53,586 bases of DNA from the NCBI GenBank assembly GCA_001724265.1, contig MEDY01000304.1, forward strand, positions 1-53,586. Direction: 5' to 3'. Positions within the stretch are counted from its first letter, which is position 1; each line of letters starts with the position of its first letter. Under the pieces are notes generated by a model. The model was not told the origin of the DNA and ran no database searches. It saw only the letters and a program-made list of their open reading frames with translations. Below are positions 28,537-38,404 of this stretch, piece by piece. A program made the position numbers and the translations under genes. The stretch comes from Rhizaria sp. SCN 62-66 (lineage: Eukaryota; Rhizaria, unplaced).

Positions 28537-31500
28537 TCAGTCGGCTTGCTGATCGAACAGTGACATGAGCCCAGCACCGCCCGCCTTGCGTAGCGGCAGA
28601 GTGCTCACCGGTTTGTTTTCGATCGAGGTCGGGCTCTTAGGCTGCAGATGCTGGGCCATCGCGGCGATGGACGCTGCCGCGCTCGAGCCGGCCAGCACAC
28701 GCACAGAAGGAGCGACGGTGCCGTCGCTCGCGACCACTTGCTGCTGCTGCAACAACTGCTGCTGCAGCGCTAGAGCTGACGTGAGCGTCGATGCCGAGAC
28801 AGCCGGGCCCACGTGCACCATTGCACCGTCCTCCACAACCGCAGCAACGGGATTGGTGAACATCGTGCGGTTGCTATTGACGGGCGAGTGAATCGGCGAG
28901 AGGCAGCTCAGCGGGTGGCCGCGGCGAGACTTGAGGTTGTAGGCGCTCTTGCCCGACTGCGCGTCCAGATTGACAATGAGAACAGTGATGTTGTCGGTGG
29001 AGCCCAGCCGGATCGCGCGCAGCGCCAGCTGCTCCGCGAGCCAGCTCCAGTCCGTCTCGTTCGGGTCGTCCCCGACCGACGCCGTCGACGACGACGACGC
29101 GGCACCAGCGCCAGCGCTCGTCCCAGCCACATCACTGTCTTTGCTGATTTGCGCAGCAGCGTTGCCGACAGCGGCGGCGGTGACGGCGTCCAGGTCCTCC
29201 AGCTCGATGCCCGTGCCTGCCTCGGAGTCTGAGCTCGAGCTCGAGTCCAGCACCAGCGACGAGAACCGGCCTCCGGGCGTCGTGCTTTGGCCCAGCTGCC
29301 CCGGCTGCGCCGTCGCTGCAACGCTGGTCGTCGCGGCCACGGTTTGGCGGCGCACCCTGGCCTTGCCGACGCCGGGCCTGCCGCTGCCCAGCGTCGTCCA
29401 CGAGCTCGCCTCGGCTGCTGCGGCGGCGGCCTCTGCCTCCGCGGCCTCTGCCTCGGCGTCGAGCGCCATGTCGCTGGCGGCGACCGAGGCCGCGACCGAG
29501 GCGGCGTCGTCGCCCGCGGCGGCGGTGAGCGCGTCGGGGACGCCGTAGAGGCGCGTGAAGCGCTCCTTGCCGATGCGGAGCAGGCGCAGCGCGTAGTCGC
29601 AGGCCTCCTGGTGGCTCATGACGTCCCAGAGCCCGTCGCAGGCGAGGATGAGGAACTGGTCCTCGTCCTCGAGCGCGACGACCTGCGTGTCGGGCACGGC
29701 AATGAGTCCGCTGGGCGCGCCGCCGGTGAACTCGGCGTCCTTGTACAGCACGTCACCCAGCGCGCGCGTGACGGCGATGGAGAAGCACGACGGCGTGTAG
29801 CGCGGGTGGCCCAGGCGGCCCTTGTAGGTCCGCGCGCCGCAGGCCTCGAGGCGCGCGCGCTCGGCGGGGTTGCGCAGCGTGTGCGGCACCGAGAGCGCGA
29901 CCGCACGGCCGGCGCGACACAGCACGCCCTCGCTGTCGCCAATGTTGCTCACGATGAGGTGGTTGTCGTGCAGCAGCGCGACCAGCGCCGTGGTGCCGCC
30001 GTCCAGGTCCAGCGCGCGCGCTAGCCCACACCACTCGCGCTCGAGCGTGGCGAAGGACTCGTGCAGCGCCGACACGACGTCCGAATTAAACGCGGGGTGC
30101 TTGAACAGGTAGTGCGCGATGCGGTCCGACACGTAGTCGGCGCACTCCGTCCCGCCGTGCCCGTCGCACACGCAGAAGAAGCCAGAGAGGTTGACCGCGC
30201 CGCCCGCGGTGCCCGACGCCGCGCCCGACGCGGCCGTCGCCGCGCCCGACGCGGCCGTCGCCGCTGCCGAGCCCGTGGCGGCGGTGCTAGTGGGCGAGGG
30301 CAGCGATGGCACGCCCGACGCAACGCTGCACGCGTCGCAGTTGAGCCCCAGCCCTGGCTGACCGAGGCCGTGGGCCTGCAAGCGCGCGTGCGCGTGGAGC
30401 GGGCAGGGCGCAGGACTGGGGCTGGGGCTGGCGCCGGGCAGCGGGCTCGCGCCGACGGTGACGCTGCTATTGTTCATGCCGCTGGCGCCGCCCATGCCGC
30501 TGGCGCCGCCCGCGCCGGCAAAGGCGAGCGCCGAGGGCGAGCGCGTCGACTGCGCCGACTGCAGCGCGGGCGACGCCGCGGCCTCGGCACCGTCGGCCAG
30601 CGACGCACTGGCGCTCGCCGCCGTCCCTGCGGGCGCCAGTGCCTGCGAGAAGGACGCCGCGCTGGGCGGCAGCCGGCCGAGGCCCGCGCCGCCCTGGCTC
30701 GAGCCGCCAACAGCAGCAGCGGAGGCTGCAGCGGCCGCGGCAGCAGCGGCAGCAGCGGCAGCGGCGGCTGATGAGCCGCCAACCACGCTGTTGCGCGCCG
30801 ACGCGTGCCTATAGCGCCCGTGTCCGTGGCCCGCGCCGCCGCCGCCGCCGCCGCTGCCCGCGATGGCGAGCGCGCGGGCGAAGGTGCGCGGCGTGGCCAG
30901 GATGGGCGCGTCCACGTCCACCTCGCCTGCGGTGCTCAGGCCAGCGCTCAGGCCAAAGCTCGCAGCAGCGCCGGCAGGAGTGCTCGCACCGGCGGCGGCG
31001 CCAGCGGAGGCGGTGACGCCCGTGAGCGGCGTGGGGGCGCGCGGCGGCGGCAGCAACGCGTGCGACTGCGAGAAGCTGGAGTTGGCGCTGTTAGCCGCAG
31101 TCGAGGACGCCGACACACTACTGTTGGCGTTGGCATTGCTGCTGTTGCTGTTAAAACCGCCGAAGTTGCAGACGCCGCTGAAGCTCTTGCGGCCGCGCGA
31201 GCCCGCCGCGGCGGCGGCCGCTGCGGCTGCAGCCGCCACGGCCGAGGCCGGCGCGGGCGCGGGCGCGGGCGCAGGGGAGGGCGAGGCAGAGCCTGCCGCA
31301 GAGGCGAGCGTCGAGGTCGAGCCCGAGGCGGAGGCCGAGGCGCCGAAGGTCGGGTACGGCAGCGGCGACGGCGACGGCGAGGGCGCCATGAAGACCTGCT
31401 GCAGCGCGCTCTGCAGCAACGCGCTCTTCTGCGGCTGTTGCGACTTGTTCTGCGCCTGTGTCTGCGTCAGCGCCTGCGCTTGCGCTTGGGCGCGGAGCCC

Positions 31501-34500
31501 GCGGCGCAGCGCGGCGACGGGCGTCACGGCGCTCGACGACGGCTCGGGCTCGGGCCCGCTGTCCGCCTCCGTCCTGGCGTCCAGGTCGGCAGCAGCGTCC
31601 ACGCCCGCGCCTCTGGCCTGCTGCTGCTGCTGCTGCAGGTCGAGACCCCAGAGCGAGGCCAGCGGCGACATCCCGCCGCGCGCGCCTACACCCGCCCCAG
31701 CGGCAGCAGTCATACCGCCAGCAGCGCTCATACCGCCAGCAGCGCCGGCAGCAGCGGCGCCGGCGGCAGTGATGCTGGGGTTCGAGACGGCGCGCGCGGG
31801 CGGCGCGGGGGCCGCGGCGACAGCGACGGCGGGCGCGGCCCTGCTGCTGGCCCTGAAGCGGCCCGCGCCCGCCGCGGCCGCTGCGGCCGCGGCGACGATG
31901 GCCGAGTCCGTGTCGGTGTCGGCGACCGAGTGCGCGGCCGAATAGGCGGCGACTGAGTGCGCGGCCGAGGACGCAGCGTCGGGCTCGGAGCCCGTCGCGC
32001 CGCCGGGGCCCGCGGCCTCGCTGTCAGCCTCGCTCGCGGCCGCGCGCGCCGCGCGGCACGACTGCAAGTACTTGGCGAAGTCGAGGTTCTCGTTCTCGCT
32101 TTCGCCGTGGCCGTGGCCGTGGCCGTGGCCGTGGCCGTGGCCGTGGCGGGGGTCGGGGCCGTCCGCGTCGCTGTCGCTGCCGCCGTTGCCGTCACTGTCG
32201 CTGCCGCCGCCATCGCCGTCGCCGTCGTGCAGGCGCGGGTCCTGGCGCCGCGGCTGCTGCGGCCGGCCCGGGCCGCCGCCCGCGGAGCCGGTCGTGCCCG
32301 TGGTCGTCGCCGCGCGCAGCCCCCGCATCGGCGCGGCGCCAGCGCTCGGGCCGGTGCCGGCGCCGGCGCCGGCGCCGGGGCCGGGGCCCTGGAGCGCATT
32401 GCCACGGCCCACGCCGGGCGGGCTACTGCCGCCACCGAAGCCGTAGCTGTAGCCGTTGCTGGCGGTCGGCGTCGGCGCGCCGGCCTCGGCCCCAGAGCCC
32501 CCTGCTGCTCCCGCGGCGGCTGCGGCTGCGGCGACAGCGCGGAGGCTGCTGTCGCCCGCGGCGGCTGCGGCGGCGAGCCCTGTGCCGAGCCCCAGCCCCA
32601 GGCCGCGGACCCAGCGGCCCTGCGACAGGCTCGCGCTCAGAGATGTCGAGCTGAGAGACGTCGCGCTGAGCGAGGCCGCGCTGAGCCCGGAGCTGGACAG
32701 GGGGGTGGCCGGGCTCGCGTGACCCGCGCCCGCGCCCGCGCCCGGGCCGCCGCTGCTACCGAAGCTGCTGCCGCTGGCGCTGGCGCTGTTGACAATAGCA
32801 GCGCCCGCCGCCGCGTCAGAGGCGCCGCCACCGAACAGACTGGCGAGGCTGTTGTTCATGTTGTTCGCGCCGGTGACGCCGCTGCCGAGGCCGCGGCCCG
32901 CCGCCGCTGCCGCCGCCGCCGCCGAAGCCGAGGCCGAGGACGAGGTCTTAAACGTGCAGAGCGGCGACCCGCCGGCCCAGTTGTTGCCGGGCGCCGCAGC
33001 CGGGCCGCCGGTGGTGCTAACGCTCAGCGCGGAGACCGGGACGGGGGCCGGGCTCTGCAAACTGCTCGCCACGCCGCCCTGCTGCTGTTGCTGCTGCTGC
33101 TTGGAGCCGATCTGCTTGGCGAGGCCCAGTCTACCCTGCTGCTTCGGCAGCCCGTGTCCCTGCCCCTGCGCCAGTGTCTGCCCCTGTCCGCCCGCGGCTG
33201 CGGCGGCTGCGGCTGCGGCGGGTTCGGTGTCCTGGAGCCGCGCCTGGGGCCTGATGCAGGGCAGCGCGCGGTGCGCGTCTTCCATGGTCCCGCGGCGGCC
33301 CTGGAGCGCGAAGACGCCGAACTGCGCGCGGCCCAGCCGCCGCAGGTGCGCGCTGTGAGGGTGCGAAGCCCACGCGCGCGCCACCGCGCCCGCGTTGCCG
33401 CCGGAGCCGGCGTTGCCAGAGCCAGAGGCAGAGCCCTGCTGCGCGGACGCCGACGTGGACGCCAGAGCCGGGGCCGGAGCCGGGGAGGGCGCTGGGGAGG
33501 GCGACGGCGACGGCGAGAGCGCGGGCGACAGACAGTGCGACTGCGACAGCGAGTGCGCGTGCGACTGCGCGGCGCAGGGCCCGTCCGCGCAGTGGCTGTG
33601 CGCGGGGTGGCCGTGCGCGCACACGAGCCCGAGCCCGCGCGACGGCGGCCGCGACAGACCCAGGCCCAGGCCCAGGCCCGGGCCCGGTCCGGTCGCAGCC
33701 GCTGCCGCTGCCGCAGCGGCGCCGGTGGCGGCGGGCGCTGGCGCGGCGACGGACGGGGTGAACGCTGCCGTGACGCCAGCGGGGGCCGTGGGGGCCGTGG
33801 TCATGGTGGGGGCCGCGGACGAGGGCCGGACAGCCGTCGCGCCCGCGCCGCTGGAGCCCGTGAACCCAGCGCCATTGGTGTAGGCGCCACCGCCGCCGCT
33901 GCCGTGGGCGGCGCGCGCGTGGGCGTGGGCAGTCATCGCCGCGGTGGGCGTGGCGGCCACGGGCATCGCAGGCCGGGCCACGAGGCTCACGCCAGGGACG
34001 GCGCTGCCGGTGCCGTTGGCGCTACTGGCGGAGGTGGCAGCGGTCGTCGCGGCGGCGGCGGCGGCCGCTCTCGGGCCGAAGCCTCCCGACGCAGCGGCGG
34101 CCGCAGCGGGCCCCGAGGCCGGCGCGTGCGGCGCGTGGGGGCCGTGGGGTGACAGCTGCGAGAGCGTCTGCGAAAGCGTCTGCGAGAGAGAGGACGGGGA
34201 TAGCGGCGCCAGCAGCGGCGGCGGCGGCGGGCCCGCTGGCGGGTGGGGCACCACGAGCACGCTGCTCGCGCCGCTGCTGCTCGTGGCGCCGGCGCCCGCG
34301 CCCGCGCCGCTGCTGACGCTCGTGGTCAGCGGGAAGTTGGCGTAGGTGAAGGTGGCGCTGGCTGCCTTGGGGCTGCTCGCGCGGAACCCAGACACGCTCA
34401 GCGCGGGCGCGGGCGCGGGCGTCGGGTTTGGGGTGGGCGCAGCGCCCGGCGCGCTGAGCGCGGACGTCGAGCCCGCGGCGCTAAGCGCAGGCGTAGGCGC

Positions 34501-36003
34501 ACTCGCGGCGCTGGCGGCGTTCGCAGCGCCGGGACCGGCCTGCGGCTGCGGCTGCGCTAGGGTGACGGCGTGGTTGGCCGCGCTGGAGCTGGTCCGCGAG
34601 CTCGAGTTGGAGCTGGTGGCAGAGCCAGAGTTGCCGCTGCTGCCGCTGCTGCTGCTGTGGCCGCTCGTGCTGCGGCGCGCCTGCGCGATTGCGGCTGCAA
34701 GCGACGCGGGCGAAAACGGTGAGCCGGGACCCGTTCCAGCGCCAGCGCCAGCGCCGGTGCCCGAGCTGGTGCCGGCGTCAGCGCTCGCGATTCTAGCGCT
34801 GCCGGAGGCGCCGGCAATGCCGAGCGTGGCAGCAGCGGCGCTGAAGCCGCCGCCGGCCATGATGGCTCGTCCGAGCGGCACGCTGCCGCCTGCGCCCGTG
34901 TGGCCCACCCCCGTGGCGCTGGTGCTGCTGGTGCTGGTGCTGGTGCTGGTGCTGGTGCTGGTGCTGGTGCTGGTGCTGGTGCTGTTGAGGTGGCTTGTGG
35001 CGGCGGGCGGGCTGGCGCTGTGTGCGCGCAGCGGCGCCCGGGGGCTGGCGCTAGAGCTTACGCCGCCGCCGCCGCCGCCGCTGCTGCCGCCGCCGCCGCC
35101 GCTGCCGCCGCCGCCGCCGCTGGCGCTGCTGCCATTGGTGCTGGTGACCGAGGCCGCGGCCGAGGGGGAGCGCGCGAGCAGCGCGGGCAGCAGCGGGCCG
35201 TGCTGCGGGGGCTGCTGCTGCTGCTGCTGTTGGTGGGTCTGGGTCTGATGCACGTGGGCGTGCTGCTGGGTGGGCGACAGCGGCGACAGCGGCAGCGGCA
35301 GCGGCGGCGAGAGCGCCGCCAGCGGCGACGCGCGGCCGCCCAGCAGCCCCAGGCTCGCTCCCGCCGCCGCCGTGGCCGCGTAAGAAGGCGAAAGCGAGCG
35401 CTGCAGACCCAGACTCAGACGGAGGCCAGGCCCCGCAGGCTGCTGCTGCTGTGCGCCGCCCTCGTAGCCGTAGCCGTAGCCATAGCCATACGCATGACTA
35501 CTACTGCTGCAGCTGCTGGGGCCGGAGCTGTTTTCGCGGTAGAGCGCGGGAGGCAGCGCGGCCGAGGACGAAGACGCGGGCGAAAGTGCCGCGGCGTGGG
35601 TCAGGCCTCCGTAGGCGGCAGCGGTGGCGACGGCGGGCAGTGGCGGCGCGGGCGCGGGCGCGTGGACCGAAGACATCAACATCAAGTGGGGGGCCGGAAT
35701 GGGGGCCGGGGCGGAGCCGGAGAACGAGACGGGGGCCGGGGCGAGGGCAAGAGGGCGGGACGCAAGGCTACCAGTGTGCGAGGCAGTCGCGGCCGCGGCT
35801 CTGGAGGGCCCCGTGTCGGCGAAGCTGTCCCTGACGTCGCCAGGCCCCCTGCCGTCGGCCACCGCGGCCGAGGAGACTTTGGGGGCGCAGAACATGACGC
35901 TCGCGGGGGCGTTGGTGAAGGAAAAGGAGCTAAGCAGGTCCACAAGTTGACAAAAGTTGAGCAAGGTGGGGTTGTGAAGAGGTTTACATACGGTGACAAA
36001 CAT
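28537..36003 (-). CDS. Giant PP2C-family (PPM) protein phosphatase with a split catalytic domain
   Basis: 2488 codons from ATG 36003 to TGA; a second ATG at 35895 (MFCAPKVSS) begins the GC-rich part and may be the true start. The PP2C domain begins with FGVFALQGRRGTMEDAHRAL (Met 907). The next core motif, FFCVCDGHGGTECADYV, has its metal-binding Asp at 1947, so about 1000 residues of Ala/Gly/Ser-rich sequence sit where relatives have about 20-35. The remaining motifs follow: LDLDGGTTALVAL, SNIGDSEGVL, SIAVTRALGD, LACDGLWDV (about 2123), GSTDNITVLIVNLD (about 2337), with a second insertion of about 150 residues before the last. Metal-binding residues are present, so activity is plausible. The N-terminal ~870 residues are also low-complexity. 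PP2Cs are Mg/Mn-dependent Ser/Thr phosphatases; the substrate is unknown. Confidence 0.92.
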   Translation of the reverse strand: MFVTVCKPLHNPTLLNFCQLVDLLSSFSFTNAPASVMFCAPKVSSAAVADGRGPGDVRDSFADTGPSRAAAATASHTGSLASRPLALAPAPVSFSGSAPAPIPAPHLMLMSSVHAPAPAPPLPAVATAAAYGGLTHAAALSPASSSSAALPPALYRENSSGPSSCSSSSHAYGYGYGYGYEGGAQQQQPAGPGLRLSLGLQRSLSPSYAATAAAGASLGLLGGRASPLAALSPPLPLPLSPLSPTQQHAHVHQTQTHQQQQQQQPPQHGPLLPALLARSPSAAASVTSTNGSSASGGGGGSGGGGGSSGGGGGGVSSSASPRAPLRAHSASPPAATSHLNSTSTSTSTSTSTSTSTSTSSTSATGVGHTGAGGSVPLGRAIMAGGGFSAAAATLGIAGASGSARIASADAGTSSGTGAGAGAGTGPGSPFSPASLAAAIAQARRSTSGHSSSSGSSGNSGSATSSNSSSRTSSSAANHAVTLAQPQPQAGPGAANAASAASAPTPALSAAGSTSALSAPGAAPTPNPTPAPAPALSVSGFRASSPKAASATFTYANFPLTTSVSSGAGAGAGATSSSGASSVLVVPHPPAGPPPPPLLAPLSPSSLSQTLSQTLSQLSPHGPHAPHAPASGPAAAAAASGGFGPRAAAAAAATTAATSASSANGTGSAVPGVSLVARPAMPVAATPTAAMTAHAHARAAHGSGGGGAYTNGAGFTGSSGAGATAVRPSSAAPTMTTAPTAPAGVTAAFTPSVAAPAPAATGAAAAAAAAATGPGPGLGLGLGLSRPPSRGLGLVCAHGHPAHSHCADGPCAAQSHAHSLSQSHCLSPALSPSPSPSPAPSPAPAPALASTSASAQQGSASGSGNAGSGGNAGAVARAWASHPHSAHLRRLGRAQFGVFALQGRRGTMEDAHRALPCIRPQARLQDTEPAAAAAAAAAGGQGQTLAQGQGHGLPKQQGRLGLAKQIGSKQQQQQQQGGVASSLQSPAPVPVSALSVSTTGGPAAAPGNNWAGGSPLCTFKTSSSASASAAAAAAAAGRGLGSGVTGANNMNNSLASLFGGGASDAAAGAAIVNSASASGSSFGSSGGPGAGAGAGHASPATPLSSSGLSAASLSATSLSSTSLSASLSQGRWVRGLGLGLGTGLAAAAAAGDSSLRAVAAAAAAAGAAGGSGAEAGAPTPTASNGYSYGFGGGSSPPGVGRGNALQGPGPGAGAGAGTGPSAGAAPMRGLRAATTTGTTGSAGGGPGRPQQPRRQDPRLHDGDGDGGGSDSDGNGGSDSDADGPDPRHGHGHGHGHGHGHGESENENLDFAKYLQSCRAARAAASEADSEAAGPGGATGSEPDAASSAAHSVAAYSAAHSVADTDTDSAIVAAAAAAAAGAGRFRASSRAAPAVAVAAAPAPPARAVSNPSITAAGAAAAGAAGGMSAAGGMTAAAGAGVGARGGMSPLASLWGLDLQQQQQQARGAGVDAAADLDARTEADSGPEPEPSSSAVTPVAALRRGLRAQAQAQALTQTQAQNKSQQPQKSALLQSALQQVFMAPSPSPSPLPYPTFGASASASGSTSTLASAAGSASPSPAPAPAPAPASAVAAAAAAAAAAAGSRGRKSFSGVCNFGGFNSNSSNANANSSVSASSTAANSANSSFSQSHALLPPPRAPTPLTGVTASAGAAAGASTPAGAAASFGLSAGLSTAGEVDVDAPILATPRTFARALAIAGSGGGGGGAGHGHGRYRHASARNSVVGGSSAAAAAAAAAAAAAAASAAAVGGSSQGGAGLGRLPPSAASFSQALAPAGTAASASASLADGAEAAASPALQSAQSTRSPSALAFAGAGGASGMGGASGMNNSSVTVGASPLPGASPSPSPAPCPLHAHARLQAHGLGQPGLGLNCDACSVASGVPSLPSPTSTAATGSAAATAASGAATAASGAASGTAGGAVNLSGFFCVCDGHGGTECADYVSDRIAHYLFKHPAFNSDVVSALHESFATLEREWCGLARALDLDGGTTALVALLHDNHLIVSNIGDSEGVLCRAGRAVALSVPHTLRNPAERARLEACGARTYKGRLGHPRYTPSCFSIAVTRALGDVLYKDAEFTGGAPSGLIAVPDTQVVALEDEDQFLILACDGLWDVMSHQEACDYALRLLRIGKERFTRLYGVPDALTAAAGDDAASVAASVAASDMALDAEAEAAEAEAAAAAAEASSWTTLGSGRPGVGKARVRRQTVAATTSVAATAQPGQLGQSTTPGGRFSSLVLDSSSSSDSEAGTGIELEDLDAVTAAAVGNAAAQISKDSDVAGTSAGAGAASSSSTASVGDDPNETDWSWLAEQLALRAIRLGSTDNITVLIVNLDAQSGKSAYNLKSRRGHPLSCLSPIHSPVNSNRTMFTNPVAAVVEDGAMVHVGPAVSASTLTSALALQQQLLQQQQVVASDGTVAPSVRVLAGSSAAASIAAMAQHLQPKSPTSIENKPVSTLPLRKAGGAGLMSLFDQQAD
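32105..32146 (-). repeat. (CCGTGG)7, encoding (His-Gly)n
   Basis: Seven perfect hexamers inside the insertion of the PP2C gene, giving a HGHGHG run followed by the less repetitive ENLDFAKYLQSCRAA. Confidence 0.9.
34930..34985 (-). repeat. Hexanucleotide repeat encoding (Thr-Ser)n
   Basis: GTGCTG-type hexamers on the plus strand, read as a Ser-Thr alternation in the N-terminal part of the PP2C protein. Confidence 0.85.
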
Positions 36004-37753
36004 GGCGTAGCTTGATAGGGACGAGAAGTCCTTCTAAACGAGGGAGACTTGAGGGAGCAGTGTCAAGGCAATAGGGCACGCTAGACATCACAAGCAGCGA
36101 TTCAATTCAATCATAAACACAAATAAGATTAAATGTTCCAACACATTTTCAAAACATTGTTTTACACAAGGACGGATGAGCGCAAACGCTGCGTCTGTTT
36201 GTTCCAGACGCTGCTCTTCTCGGTCAAGATCCTTCTCGCTGACTGTAGTGGAGAATGAAGAACTTGAGGCTAGAACGCTTTGACCGCGGCAAGGGTGTGG
36301 TGACGCTTTCTGATGAAGATCATACTGAATGCACAACATGGTCGAAACTTGATTTATTTAGTTTTGTTAGTTTAACTTCAATATCAGCTCGATATCATTT
36401 TGTCTCGCGACCATAATATCATTGATCAACCCTGGACTGCTTATAGTCCGCTTCATTCAGCACCACAGACGTTTAACATCCACACTCAATACAATGGCAG
36501 TGTTCACTAAGTACCTACAGTTGCATTAAAGCTCCACAATGCTCTTATCGCCGCTTCACTGCACGCAGCAGCGCACACTCTCCCCCCATCTATCCCAGCG
36601 CTGCACAGGCTCTGAGTGACAGCGCTCACTTGCGAGGCCCTACAGCGCGTGGCACACTCGCGCGCCCGATGTACCGCCTCATCAGCACTCACTGTCATAG
36701 CCCCATCTGCAGCCCACCAAGGGAGTCGCCGCGTCTCAGCCTGAGCCCGCAGTCGCACTACTTACAGTGGAATGATGAGTGCACAGAGTGGCAAGCAAGA
36801 GCAGGAACGGACGGCGAAGGAAGCCGAGTCCTGCAACAGGAGCAGCACAAACAAAGACATCGCACACAGGCAACAACATACAGCGATGGGCAGACGCGCG
36901 CGCCACCGTCTGTGGCGAGCACAGATGGAAGATTAGCTTGTCAGAAGCCTTCCATTGGCATGGGTGCTCGTAGCAGTCCCGGGCCATGTAAGCACATTTG
37001 CACACAGCAACACTGCCTCATCACATATCACACACACGTCTCGTATTCAGTTTGGCCATCAAAACACGCTCATGGCTCCATCAAGCTTCAGTGCAGGTAT
37101 ATGGAAGACGATTGGCCACCTTAGAGCGAACTTGGAACAACCATTTTGGCATGACGCCAAGCGTTACAGCCATCGTCAACAGGACTTTTAAAAGCAAAGA
37201 CGGTATGAAAAGTCAGTAACAGACCTCACCCGACCATTACACACTTGCTTGGGTCGGTCAGCATATGCAGGGACACAAATTCGATAGTTTGCCGACTGGT
37301 TGGCTGGCGAGCTCGGGGCCGAAAAAAGATTAAGTCCAGCCGGCGACCGGAGCAGCCCGGCTTAACTTCGAGCTATGCGCGGTCCCAGAGCCGACCCATC
37401 TTCGGCCGCCGCCTTGATTGTTCTCGCGTCGCGCCAGGTCTTAGTCTTGAGCTTTTGGAGTGGTATGCTAGAATAGTATTGATGTTTATCTCCTTGCTGT
37501 TAGGTATCATGTTGCTATGCGCGCTTTGTTTGCGTCATGGGAGGTGCTTGGGAGAGCTCGCTGTGCCCCCAGCCCCACAGCCCAAGTGCTAAGAGAGAGC
37601 CCAGGAACGCTCTTTCGACGCGGCCGCTCTTGTGCCCGCGGGCTTTGCGTGTTTTGTAATTTTGCGTGGTTGTAGTATCCGAGCTTCTCTCTCACATGCT
37701 TTCGTGTGTTCCCTTTTGTTTTTCGTTTCTGCCTTCGTACGCCCACAGACAGG
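36004..37753. promoter_or_regulatory. Long divergent intergenic region between PP2C and eL32
   Basis: 1.75 kb with no recognised gene. A GC-moderate patch at about 36540-36990 contains only short frames in both directions. An 83-codon minus-strand frame at 36339-36088 begins with ATG but has codon usage unlike the real genes. The last 150 bp before eL32 are pyrimidine-rich on the plus strand (TTCCCTTTTGTTTTTCGTTTCT), as near many ribosomal-protein starts. No GTACGT donor is present. Confidence 0.45.
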
Positions 37754-38404
37754 ATGGCCATTCCCGTGAGCAAGCCTAAGATCGTCAAGAAGCACACCAA
37801 GGCGTTCCTCCGCCACGACGGTGACAAGTACAAGCGCATCGGCTGGGCCACCGTCAAGATCGGTTTCGGTACTGCCAAGGCTCACCGTCACCTTCTCCCC
37901 AACGGCCTCAAGGCGTTCAACATCAACAACGTCAGTGTACGTAGCGCTTCCCTTCCCATTCCTCACTTGCTCTACCCTCTCAGCTTTCTTATGCCCCATC
38001 CACACGACGCGCGCATCGCGTTTGAGGTCTGCGCACCCTTCTAAAGCAGTGCTACAACATAGCTCTGCTCTCGTCTGACGCTCCGTTTCCGCGTCGTCTG
38101 GCGTGCTTGTGTGTCGTTCATTTGCCCTGCCAACATTCTTTTCGACTTCATTAACATCTATTCTCACTTTTCCACTTTTGTTTTTCCTCGTTCTTCTTCT
38201 CTTGCCTCCCCGCACACCCTTGAACATCACCTCGCACCCGCACAGGACCTCAACATGCTCCTCCTCAACAACCGCGAGTACGCCGCCGTCATCAACCACA
38301 GCGTCTCTGCCCGCACCCGCAAGGAGATCGTCCAGCGCGCTGACCAGCTCGACATCCGCGTCATGAACCGCACTGCTCGCCTCCAGACTGCCGAGTCTCA
38401 GTAA
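37754..38404 (+). CDS. RPL32: Ribosomal protein eL32 lacking a conserved internal segment
   Basis: Exons 37754-37936 and 38246-38404, 113 residues. The N terminus VSKPKIVKKHTKAFLRH, the block KIGFGTAKAHRHLLPNG, and the exon-2 part (LNNREYAAVINHSVSARTRK, VQRADQLDIRV) are clear eL32. Usual eukaryotic length is about 130-135. The shortage is one internal gap: after DKYKRIGW the protein goes straight to ATVKIGFGT, so the family's basic WRKxxGxDxxVRRRFxG stretch, roughly 20 residues, is absent. Only contiguous exon sequence lies there, so an overlooked intron cannot restore it. Codons are C-ending as in eEF1B-gamma, which argues for a functional, highly expressed gene. eL32 is a component of the large (60S) subunit. 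Confidence 0.93.
37937..38245 (+). other. Intron of eL32 (309 nt)
   Basis: GTACGT after NINNVS, a long pyrimidine-rich 3' half, acceptor CCCGCACAG ending at 38245. Phase 0. Retention would give the premature stop seen at about 38042. No snoRNA boxes were found. Confidence 0.95.

Noticed and set aside
31957-34152. 731-codon open frame on the plus strand opposite the PP2C gene
   Set aside because: GC-rich third positions leave antisense frames open. Composition is Arg/Gly/Ala noise, and the PP2C motifs lie on the other strand. The same holds for the plus-strand frame at 47151-48314 opposite the giant gene.
36088-36339. 83-codon minus-strand frame starting with ATG
   Set aside because: AT-rich codon usage unlike all supported genes here, no recognised motif, and no splice signals.
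25136-37300. CCGACTGGC-like motif in intergenic DNA (25136, reverse at 20713, near match at 37292)
   Set aside because: Too few copies and no constant distance to start codons, so it cannot be called a regulatory element.
18370-38245. snoRNAs hosted in the eEF1B-gamma and eL32 introns
   Set aside because: No paired C (RTGATGA) and D (CTGA) boxes with terminal stems were found by eye.
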